From Frankia sp. AgB1.9 (GTDB lineage: Bacteria > Actinomycetota > Actinomycetes > Frankiales > Frankiaceae): DNA of 36,004 bases. Below, piece after piece: positions 26,248 through 33,397 of the stretch. The translations under genes were made by a program, and so were the position numbers. Each line of letters starts with the position of its first letter. The stretch's first letter is position 1. The DNA is taken from assembly GCF_016786355.1 (NCBI RefSeq), contig NZ_JADWYX010000096.1, positions 1 through 36,004 of the forward strand. Reading direction: 5' to 3'. A model generated the notes under the pieces. The model did not search any database and was not told where the DNA came from. It saw only the letters and a program-made list of their open reading frames with translations.

Positions 26248-27377
26248 CCGCCGGATCCCTGGTGGTAGAGCGTGTCAATGCGCGTGATCATCGTCTCCGA
26301 GATGTTCTGGGTCGGCGGGTCGACGACGTTGACCAGCTCGGGTGGCACCGTGACCGTCGCCTGCTTGGAGCTGCTGGTCATCCGAGCCACATCCGCGGTG
26401 CGGAAGCCGAAGAACGCGGCCCGGTCCTGCAGCTCCGGGTCCGTCGTCAGCAGCCGGCCGACGGCGTCGCCGGCCTCGGTCAGCGGGACGACCGTGTGCT
26501 TGGCGTAGATCGTCGGGCTCGGGTACATCAGCACCCGGCCGCCCGTGATCGAGCCGTCCTTCGCGAACTCGCTGGCGCGGAACTGGGACTCGTAGATCAT
26601 GACCATCGGCGTCTTGGACATCCCGATCGACAGGTAGTCGCCGTACGGCTCCTGGGTGGTCGAGTCGAGGAAGCCCTGGAGCAGAAACAGCGGCGCGAGC
26701 GTGCCGGCGAGCGTCGTCGCCTTCGCGGGGTCCGTGACCACGTTGTTGTCGTTGGCGACGTAGGACGCCAGAGCGAGGTAGAGCGCGGCCGAGTTGGACG
26801 TCCGCACGTCCGTGGAGCTGATCAGGACCGACTTGTCGGTGGGGTAGACGGTGTTGCCCTTCAGCTGCGACCAGCGGGTCTTCTTGGCGACCAGATCGAG
26901 ATAGGTCTTCATGTCGAAGAACGTCGTGCCGCTCTTGTCGGTCTGGGTGACCCCGGCGGTGGCGAGCAGCTGCTCGATCGGGGTGAACGTCGCGATCGCC
27001 ATTGGCGTGGAGAACGGGGTGTAGCTGGCCCGGGTCACGCCCTGCTTCTGGCGGATCTGCTCGGCCTGGGTCGCGTTCGACGGGAAGGCGATGTCGTAGT
27101 CGGTCAGCTTCCGGTTGACGATCTCGCGCGATCCGGCGGTGTCGACGACCAGCTTGTAGCCCTCGGTGGCCAGCCGGGCGGCGACCTTCGGGTCGTTGAG
27201 GTAGGGCGCGGTCTCGGACCCGGCCAGCACCCGCACCGTCTTTGGCCCGCTCGATCCGCCCGCGCCGTGCCCGCCGCCGACCAGCCGTGGGATGACAGCG
27301 AGGCCGATCACCCCGAGCACCAGCACGACGGCGAGCACCGGGCCGATCACGCGGCCGTTACGGCGACTCGTAGCCAC
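26244..27377 (-). CDS. Membrane-anchored solute-binding-like protein
   Basis: 377 residues from GTG 27377. A short basic N-terminus is followed by an uncleaved-looking membrane segment at ~11-33 (VIGPVLAVVLVLGVIGLAVIP). The rest is a periplasmic-binding-protein-like domain: KTVRVLAGSETAPYLNDPKVAARLATEGYKLVVDTAGSREIV, MAIATFTPIEQLL, STDVRTSNSAALYLALASYV, MSKTPMVMIYESQF. The RVLAGSE opening is shared with the downstream VWA lipoprotein, indicating paralogous binding modules. The stop overlaps the start of that gene by four bases (ATGA). First gene of the three-gene operon; ligand unknown. Confidence 0.88.
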   Translation of the reverse strand: MATSRRNGRVIGPVLAVVLVLGVIGLAVIPRLVGGGHGAGGSSGPKTVRVLAGSETAPYLNDPKVAARLATEGYKLVVDTAGSREIVNRKLTDYDIAFPSNATQAEQIRQKQGVTRASYTPFSTPMAIATFTPIEQLLATAGVTQTDKSGTTFFDMKTYLDLVAKKTRWSQLKGNTVYPTDKSVLISSTDVRTSNSAALYLALASYVANDNNVVTDPAKATTLAGTLAPLFLLQGFLDSTTQEPYGDYLSIGMSKTPMVMIYESQFRASEFAKDGSITGGRVLMYPSPTIYAKHTVVPLTEAGDAVGRLLTTDPELQDRAAFFGFRTADVARMTSSSKQATVTVPPELVNVVDPPTQNISETMITRIDTLYHQGSGG

Positions 27378-27719
27378 CCGGCCGCCCCCTTGTCTGCTGT
27401 GGGGAGGGGCTCGTCCCCTCCCGGGACGCCGCGGCGTCCAGTGACGTCTGCTCGATCATTTGAGGCGGATCGTGCCAGACATCCCGGCGGCCGGGATGTC
27501 CGGGAGACGACTGCGGCGGGCGTTGTCACCGGAAGTTCATGTAATCGACGGGCCTGGTCCCGGCAGGAATGTCCGGTGCGTCTGGGATGACGGCCCAGTG
27601 AGTGGGGAAGGCTGGGGCGTGTGGACCATCCGACGCAGGCTGGCGGCTCCCTCGCCAGAGTCGAGAGCCGGGTGTGCCAGTCCTGGATGGTGCTTCCACC
27701 TCGTTAGGGTCCCTTTCGG
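27378..27719. promoter_or_regulatory. Divergent promoter region with 23-bp palindrome
   Basis: No gene is supported in this 342-bp spacer between the minus-strand binding-protein operon and the DUF218 gene. GACATCCCGG-CGG-CCGGGATGTC (27478-27500) is a perfect 10-bp inverted repeat with a three-base centre, about 100 bases before the operon start. It could be an operator or an RNA hairpin. On the other side, TAGGGT at 27705-27710 fits a -10 box whose start site would fall near the ATG at 27720, compatible with leaderless transcription. Confidence 0.45.
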
Positions 27720-28523
27720 ATGAGCTCAGCATTCCGCGCACTCGGTGGCCGCGGCTCGCGCGCCGCCGCCACGTCCTCCTCGTCTGCCACGCCCTCCGCC
27801 GGGCCGGCCGCCGTCGCCGACCCGCCGGTCGACCCGTCCGACGACCCCGGTCCCGGACGCCGCCGCCGCCCGCGGCTGCTGCACGGCCTGCGGGCGCCCT
27901 GGTGGCTGTGGGTGACCCGCGCCGTGTTGGCCGTCGTCGCGGTGTTCGTCGTCCTCTCGCTGGTGACCATCGGCGAGGTGTGGTGGGCTGGCGTGCAGGA
28001 CCAGCGTCCGCGGTCGGACGCGTTGGTGGTGCTGGGTGCGTCGCAGTACAACGGCCGTCCCTCGGAGGTCTTCCAGGCTCGGCTCGACCACGCGGCCGAG
28101 CTGTACCGGGCCGGCGTCGCACCGCTGGTGATCACCGTCGGCGGCAAGATTCCCGGCGACCACTACACCGAGGCCGGTGTAGGCGCGACATATCTGGAGA
28201 AGCAGGGAGTACCGACAAGCGCGGTGCTCGCCGTGCCGGAGGGGCGGGACACGCTGGAGTCGCTGATCGGGGTGGCGGGGGAGATGAACACCCGCGGCCT
28301 GCGGCGAGCAGTGATCGTGACCGACCGCTGGCACAGCCTGCGCTCGGTCGCCATGGCCCGTGACCTGGGGCTGACGGCGCACAGCTCACCGACCGTCACC
28401 GGACCCGCGAACCGGGGTCTGGAGACGCAGGTCCGGTACGTCATCCGGGAGGCGATCGGCTACCGCTTCTACGAGATGTTCCACCGCGCCACGCCGTCGG
28501 GCGTCAGCCGGCCCGCGGTCTGA
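27720..28523 (+). CDS. DUF218 (SanA/YdcF/ElyC-like) membrane protein
   Basis: 267 residues. A disordered Ala/Ser/Pro N-terminus (~1-58) is followed by one membrane segment (VTRAVLAVVAVFVVLSLVTIGEVW, ~64-88). The DUF218 domain has DALVVLGASQYNGRPS, ARLDHAAELYRAG, PLVITVGGK, DTLESLIGVAGEM, AVIVTDRWHSLRSVAMARDLG. Family members have been linked to envelope integrity, vancomycin sensitivity and lipid-carrier metabolism, but the reaction is not established. The ATG lacks a good Shine-Dalgarno. A strong hairpin follows at 28570-28600. Confidence 0.88.
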   Translation: MSSAFRALGGRGSRAAATSSSSATPSAGPAAVADPPVDPSDDPGPGRRRRPRLLHGLRAPWWLWVTRAVLAVVAVFVVLSLVTIGEVWWAGVQDQRPRSDALVVLGASQYNGRPSEVFQARLDHAAELYRAGVAPLVITVGGKIPGDHYTEAGVGATYLEKQGVPTSAVLAVPEGRDTLESLIGVAGEMNTRGLRRAVIVTDRWHSLRSVAMARDLGLTAHSSPTVTGPANRGLETQVRYVIREAIGYRFYEMFHRATPSGVSRPAV

Positions 28524-28569
28524 CCGTCCGTCAAACCCGTCGGGGCCATTTGGTGTCGGCCGCAACAAA

Positions 28570-28600
28570 GCGCCGTCGGGGGCTGTTGCCCCGGCGGCGC
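28570..28600 (+). terminator. Hairpin terminator after DUF218 gene
   Basis: GCGCCGTCGGGG (28570-28581) pairs with CCCCGGCGGCGC (28589-28600) over 12 bp with one G-T wobble and a seven-base loop, 47 bases after the stop. The stem lacks a T run. The remainder of 28524-28888 holds no supportable gene and must contain the promoter of the transketolase gene. Confidence 0.55.
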
Positions 28601-28888
28601 GGTGTGGTTCGCTGGTCACCGTGCGCGGGACGCACGTCGCGGCTGGACGCGGATCCCGCGCTGGCGGTGCCGGTCGAACGCCTGCCCCGGCTGATCCAGC
28701 CTGGCGCGACCCGGGGGATGTGACGCAGACCCGTGGTCTCGACGGGCCGGAAGCCGATCGTGACGCTGGTACGGTTCGGAATCGCCAGGACAGATCACCA
28801 AAGAAAAGATCGCCAAGAGGCCGGAAAGTTGCGACGACCGACGGCGGGCCACCGAGGACCCGTCGGGGTCGCGGTGGAGGAGGCAGGC

Positions 28889-30760
28889 GTGGCAAGTCCC
28901 GTGTCCGAAGCGGCGGGCATCGCCGATCTGGAGACGGTTCGCGAGCTGGCGGCGCAGCTGAGGGTTGACTCGATCCGGTCCAGCACGTCGGCCGGCTCCG
29001 GGCACCCGACGTCGTCGATGTCCGCCGCGGACCTGCTGGCCGTCCTGGTCGCCCGTCACCTGCGCTATGACTGGGACAACCCCAAGGACCCGGCCAACGA
29101 CCATCTGATCTTCTCCAAGGGGCATGCGTCCCCGTTGCTGTACTCGGTGTACAAGGCCGTCGGCGTCGTCAGCGACGAAGAGCTGATGACCGGGTACCGC
29201 CGGTTCGGCCAGCGGCTGCAGGGCCACCCGACGCCGATCCTGCCCTGGGTGGACGTGGCGACCGGGTCGCTCGGACAGGGCCTGCCCTACGGCGTGGGCG
29301 TCGCGATCGCCGGCAAGTACCTGGACAAGAGCCCGTACCGGGTCTGGGTCCTGTGCGGCGACAGCGAGATGGCCGAGGGCTCGATGTGGGAGGCCCTCGA
29401 CAAGGCGCACGTGTACGGCCTGTCGAACCTGGTCGCGATCGTCGACGTCAACCGGCTCGGCCAGCGCGGCGCGACCGAGCTCGGCTGGGACCTGGACACC
29501 TACGCCCGGCGCGCGGCGGCCTTCGGGGCGCACACGATCGAGATCGACGGCCATGACGTCGACGCGATCGACGCCGCCCTCACCGAGGCCGACGGCTTCG
29601 ACGGCCCGGTGGTCATCCTCGCCAAGACGATCAAGGGTGACGGGTTCAGCGAGATCGCCGACCACGAGGGCTGGCACGGCAAGCCGCTGCCGGCCGACAT
29701 GGCCGAGCGCGCCATCGCCGAGCTCGGTGGCGAGCGGAACCTGCGCGTCCGCGGCCCGGTGCCCGGTCCTTCGCTGCCCCGGCCGGCCGCGCCGGTGAAC
29801 AACCCGGTCACCCTGCCGACCTGGGAAGTCGGCACCAAGGTGGCTACCCGAAAGGCCTATGGGGAGGCGCTCGCCGCCCTCGCCGCCCGCGGCGACGTCG
29901 TCGTGCTGGACGCCGAGGTGAGCAACTCAACGCACGCCGAGGACTTCAAGAAGGTCGCTCCGGAGCGGTTCTTCGAGATGTACATCGCCGAGCAGCAGCT
30001 GGTCGCCGCGGCGGTCGGGCTCGGCGTGCGGGGCTACGTGCCGTTCGCGTCGACGTTCGCCGCGTTCCTGTCCCGGGCGTACGACTTCGTCCGGATGTCG
30101 GCGATCTCGCACGCGAACATCCGGCTGTCCGGCTCGCACGCCGGGGTGGAGATCGGCCCCGACGGCCCGTCGCAGATGGCGCTGGAGGACCTGGCGTCGC
30201 TGCGCGCGGTCCACGGCTCGACCGTGCTCTACCCGAGCGACGGACCGAGCACGGCGAAGCTCGTCGCCGCGATGGCCGACCTGCCGGGGATCAGCTACCT
30301 GCGCACCACCCGCGGCGCCTACCCGGTGCTCTACGGCCCGGACGAGCAGTTCGCGCCCGGTGGCTCGAAGGTGCTACGACGCTCGGACTCCGACGTCGTC
30401 ACGCTGATCGGCGCGGGCGTCACCCTGCACGAGTCGCTCGCCGCGGCCGACCTGCTCGCCGCCGACGGCATCTCGGCGCGGGTGATCGACCTCTACTCGG
30501 TCAAGCCGGTCGACACGGCCACGCTGGCCGAGGCCGCGCGGGCGACCGCCGGGCGGCTCGTCGTCACGGAGGACCACTGGCCGCAGGGCGGTGTCGGCGG
30601 CGCGGTGGCCGAGGCGCTCGCCGACGGCACCGTCCCGCTGAAGCTGCGCCACCTCGCGGTCACCGACCTCCCCGGCTCGGGCACCCCCGAGGAACTCCTC
30701 GACTTCGCCGGCATCTCGGCGAAGCACATCGCTGCCGCCGCCCGCTCCCTGCTCGCCTAG
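28889..30760 (+). CDS. tkt: Transketolase
   Basis: 623 residues, a complete single-chain transketolase that uses thiamine diphosphate to move two-carbon units in the pentose phosphate pathway. Present: DSIRSSTSAGSGHPTSSMS, FSKGHASPLLYS, the ThDP/Mg motif GDSEMAEGSMWEALDKAH...AIVDVN, the pyrimidine-binding FFEMYIAEQQ, SGSHAGVEIGPDGPSQM and the C-terminal domain. The shorter length suggests the compact class formed by fused N and C halves rather than the ~700-residue TktA type. GTG 28889 has an excellent Shine-Dalgarno, GGAGGAGG at 28876-28883. A longer frame to 28733 adds unconserved residues. Stands alone, bounded by hairpins. Confidence 0.94.
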   Translation: MASPVSEAAGIADLETVRELAAQLRVDSIRSSTSAGSGHPTSSMSAADLLAVLVARHLRYDWDNPKDPANDHLIFSKGHASPLLYSVYKAVGVVSDEELMTGYRRFGQRLQGHPTPILPWVDVATGSLGQGLPYGVGVAIAGKYLDKSPYRVWVLCGDSEMAEGSMWEALDKAHVYGLSNLVAIVDVNRLGQRGATELGWDLDTYARRAAAFGAHTIEIDGHDVDAIDAALTEADGFDGPVVILAKTIKGDGFSEIADHEGWHGKPLPADMAERAIAELGGERNLRVRGPVPGPSLPRPAAPVNNPVTLPTWEVGTKVATRKAYGEALAALAARGDVVVLDAEVSNSTHAEDFKKVAPERFFEMYIAEQQLVAAAVGLGVRGYVPFASTFAAFLSRAYDFVRMSAISHANIRLSGSHAGVEIGPDGPSQMALEDLASLRAVHGSTVLYPSDGPSTAKLVAAMADLPGISYLRTTRGAYPVLYGPDEQFAPGGSKVLRRSDSDVVTLIGAGVTLHESLAAADLLAADGISARVIDLYSVKPVDTATLAEAARATAGRLVVTEDHWPQGGVGGAVAEALADGTVPLKLRHLAVTDLPGSGTPEELLDFAGISAKHIAAAARSLLA

Positions 30761-30780
30761 GGAACCCACAGCCCCCAGCG

Positions 30781-30829
30781 CGGACATGACTGTGCCCCGC
30801 CGTCTTCCGGCGGGGCACAGTCATGTCCG
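30781..30829. terminator. Perfect 22-bp hairpin terminator, tkt/PH-domain gene
   Basis: CGGACATGACTGTGCCCCGCCG-type left arm (30781-30802) is an exact inverted complement of 30808-30829, with loop TCTTC. The stem lies 20 bases after the tkt stop and nine bases after the minus-strand gene's stop (30838). It can terminate both convergent transcripts. Confidence 0.85.
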
Positions 30830-30837
30830 GCTCGGGC

Positions 30838-31374
30838 TTAACCGTCCGCTGGCTTGGGGGACTCCATGAAGGTCATGTCCAGCAGGGTGATGTAGACCTG
30901 GTCCGGCTTCGGGATGTAGGGCAGCTTCTTGAGTGCCTGGTCCTGGCCGGCCGACTCCACGTTGAACTCGCCGTAGCCGAGGACCCGGCCCAGTGGGTCC
31001 CGGGTGTACGTCATGTCGGTGATCGCCTTGAGCGGCATGGTCTTCGCCTGGCGCACGAACACGCCTGACACCTTCACCAGCCGCTTGTCGGTGATCATCA
31101 GGTGGTCCATGTGCCACTCGGTGATCCGCCAGAGGGCGCGCAGGATCATGAACAGCGCGATGTACCACAGCAGTGTGGTCACCAACGAGGCGCCGTCACC
31201 TCGCACCGACAGGAAGATGTTGACCGCCAGGGCGAGGACGACCGCTCCGACCGTCTCGGCGACGACGCGCAGCAGGACGGCCCAGTGCAGCCGCACCATC
31301 GACACGAGCTGCTCCTGGGACGCCAGGTACTTCATGTCGCGGTTGGCGGGGTCAGGAAGCCGGAGTCTCACCAC
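30838..31374 (-). CDS. Bacterial PH-domain (bPH2) membrane protein
   Basis: 178 residues from GTG 31374 (a second GTG follows at once). Two membrane segments lie at ~31-55 (LLRVVAETVGAVVLALAVNIFL) and ~63-82 (SLVTTLLWYIALFMILRAL). A YdbS-like bacterial PH domain follows: MDHLMITDKRLVKVSGVFVRQAKTMPLKAITDMTYTRDPLGRVLGYGEFNVESAGQ, with the usual end on a helix. Such proteins are membrane-bound and of unknown molecular role. The upstream gene is a 51-residue membrane peptide 40 bases away; the two probably form an operon. Confidence 0.88.
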   Translation of the reverse strand: MVRLRLPDPANRDMKYLASQEQLVSMVRLHWAVLLRVVAETVGAVVLALAVNIFLSVRGDGASLVTTLLWYIALFMILRALWRITEWHMDHLMITDKRLVKVSGVFVRQAKTMPLKAITDMTYTRDPLGRVLGYGEFNVESAGQDQALKKLPYIPKPDQVYITLLDMTFMESPKPADG

Positions 31375-31414
31375 GTCAACAGTCTCCCAGACCGGTCACG
31401 GGCTCGGCGCGGGA

Positions 31415-31570
31415 TTAGAGCGCCGTCTGGGTGACGAAGTTGGACACTCCGTTACCGATGGACTGAAGGCCGTCGATGCCCTTGGTGATGATGCTGGCCG
31501 CACTGTCAGGCTGGGTCACCACGAAGAAAAGCACGAACGCGATGATCAGATACTTGACGATGTTGTTCAC
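31415..31570 (-). CDS. Small single-pass membrane protein, 51 residues
   Basis: GTG 31570 is preceded by a textbook Shine-Dalgarno, GGAGG, six bases upstream on the minus strand. The product begins Met-Asn-Asn-Ile-Val-Lys-Tyr, with a membrane helix at residues ~5-19 (VKYLIIAFVLFFVVT) and an amphipathic helix at ~24-47 (AASIITKGIDGLQSIGNGVSNFVTQ). No signal cleavage site is evident. It is the first gene of a pair with the PH-domain protein and divergent from dgt; TACTTT on the minus strand within 31604-31613 may be its -10 box. Function unknown. Confidence 0.78.
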   Translation of the reverse strand: MNNIVKYLIIAFVLFFVVTQPDSAASIITKGIDGLQSIGNGVSNFVTQTAL

Positions 31571-31679
31571 GGCGGGCCTCCGGGCCGAGATGTAAAGGTT
31601 GCGGCACAAAGTATCGTCGTTGCGAGGCCCCCGGGGAGGCCAATCGCCCCATACGCTCGGCCTCGTGGTGCGGTCCCCG

Positions 31680-32993
31680 ATGACCTGGTACGACGACGCT
31701 GATGGCCAACGCCGCCTGAGTGAGCGTTCGAAGGCTACACCTGACGACCGTGGCTGGTTCGCCCGAGATCGGGCCCGCGTGCTCCATTCCAGCGCACTGC
31801 GGCGCCTTGCGGCAAAGACGCAGGTCATGGGCCCGCTCGACGACGACTTTCCGCGCACCAGGCTGACGCATTCGCTGGAGACCGCCCAGATAGGGCGCGA
31901 GCTCGCCGCCGCTCTTGGCGCAGATCCCGACCTGGTGGATGCGGCCTGCCTGGCGCATGACCTTGGCCACCCGCCGTTCGGACACAACGGAGAACGGGCC
32001 CTGAACGTGGCCGCCGCGGCGTGTGGCGGTTTCGAGGGCAACGCCCAGAGCTTCCGCGAGCTGACCAGGCTGGAGGCCAAGACGGTCGACGAGGCCGGCG
32101 TCTCCGGTGGGCTCAACCTCACCAGGGCGACCCTCGACGCCACCCTGAAGTACCCGTGGACGCGATGGGGGAGCGGCGCGACGGCGCCGGCCGGCGCGGC
32201 AGCCGGCGCGGCCACCGCGTCGGGCTGCTCCGGGCCGGACCTGAGCGCGCGCAAGTACGGCGTCTACGACGACGACGCCGCCACGTTCGGCTGGGTGCGC
32301 GAGGGCGCGCCCGACGGCCGGCGCTGCCTGGAAGCGCAGGTCATGGACTGGGCGGACGACGTCGCGTACTCGGTCCACGACCTGGAGGACGGCGTCGTCG
32401 GCGGACTGGTCGACCTGGCGGCCATCCAGTCGCCGGCCGGGCGGGCCGAGCTCGCCGCGTACACCGGGGACCTGTACGCCGCGGACACCGCCGAGATCGC
32501 CGCGGCCCTGGCCCGTCTCGCGGCGCAGCCCTGGTGGGGCGCGCCGAGCGTCGCGTCGGTTCAGGGGCTGGTCGCGCTGCGCCGGATGACCAGCGAGCTG
32601 GTGGCCCGGTTCTCGGCGGCGGCCCGGACGGCGACCCGGGAACGGTTCGGCCCTGGCCCGCTGCGCCGCTACGAGGCCGACCTGGTCGTGCCAGCGGCGG
32701 TCCGGGCCGAGTGCGTCGCGCTGAAGGGCGTCGCCTGGTACTTCGTGATCGGCCTGCGCTCCGGTGACGCGCGCCGGGCGCGGCAGCGCGAGGTCGTCGC
32801 CGAACTCGTCGAGCTGACGGTGCGGGGAGCGCCGGACTCACTCGAGCCGCTGCTGCGGCTCGCGTGGAGCGCTGCCGTGGACGACGCGTCCCGGCTGCGT
32901 ATAGTGATCGACCAGGTGGCGCGCTACACGGACGCGAGCGCGACCCGCAAGCACGCCGCCCTGCTCGGCCGCCCGGTTCCGCGTGCCCTCTAG
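31680..32993 (+). CDS. dgt: Deoxyguanosinetriphosphate triphosphohydrolase (dGTPase)-like protein
   Basis: 437 residues of the HD superfamily. Dgt hydrolyses dGTP to deoxyguanosine and triphosphate. The signature RRLAAKTQV...RTRLTHSLE is followed by the HD motif AHDLGHPPFGHNGE and the later metal ligand in MDWADDVAYSVHDLED. An Ala/Gly-rich insert (GSGATAPAGAAAGAATA) near residues 161-178 is lineage-specific. ATG 31680 begins MTWYDDADGQRR, the usual family start; GTG codons 12-15 bases upstream are possible. It lies ahead of dnaG as in other actinobacteria, possibly in the same unit across a 404-bp gap. Confidence 0.92.
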   Translation: MTWYDDADGQRRLSERSKATPDDRGWFARDRARVLHSSALRRLAAKTQVMGPLDDDFPRTRLTHSLETAQIGRELAAALGADPDLVDAACLAHDLGHPPFGHNGERALNVAAAACGGFEGNAQSFRELTRLEAKTVDEAGVSGGLNLTRATLDATLKYPWTRWGSGATAPAGAAAGAATASGCSGPDLSARKYGVYDDDAATFGWVREGAPDGRRCLEAQVMDWADDVAYSVHDLEDGVVGGLVDLAAIQSPAGRAELAAYTGDLYAADTAEIAAALARLAAQPWWGAPSVASVQGLVALRRMTSELVARFSAAARTATRERFGPGPLRRYEADLVVPAAVRAECVALKGVAWYFVIGLRSGDARRARQREVVAELVELTVRGAPDSLEPLLRLAWSAAVDDASRLRIVIDQVARYTDASATRKHAALLGRPVPRAL

Positions 32994-33397
32994 GCCGTGG
33001 TCGCGCCCTGGAGGCGCCTCGCGGCGGCCAGTCTGGCCCGTCGGTCCTCGCGGATCGGCCGTACCAGCCGTACCGCGGCGTCCGGATATCGGGACGGCCA
33101 GTGCGATGACCCTCCGTCGCCTCGATCGATCTGGCATGATCGGTACTGTCGCGATGCGGACAAGTACCATCGGCCTGTAGGGCTTGCGTGGGTCGTGCTT
33201 GTGTGAGCGGCAGTCGCGTGGTGGCACGGTTCTGTGAAACAGAGCCGGGTCGGTGTCGCGCGGTGGTGTCGCCACGAGCTCCCGCGCCAGCTGTGCCGCA
33301 ACGGGACCTGTTGCGCGACTGGGACGAGGACTGGCCGGGCCTCGAACGGGGTGAAGGTGACCCCGCGGGGTCCGTGCCGCATGCGCGGGAGGGATCG
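32994..33397 (+). promoter_or_regulatory. dgt-dnaG spacer with imperfect palindrome at 33142-33168
   Basis: No gene is supported in this 404-bp gap. GGTACTGTC (33142-33150) and GACAAGTACC (33159-33168) form an inverted repeat with one bulged base. TACTGT at 33144-33149 within the left arm fits a -10 box, so the palindrome overlaps a likely dnaG promoter. The frame upstream of the chosen dnaG start stays open to 33188 but reads as Arg/Pro-rich, non-family sequence. Confidence 0.4.

Noticed and set aside
28621..28968. 115-residue plus-strand ORF before tkt
   Set aside because: Low-complexity Arg/Gly/Pro sequence that overlaps the tkt start and lacks a ribosome-binding site.
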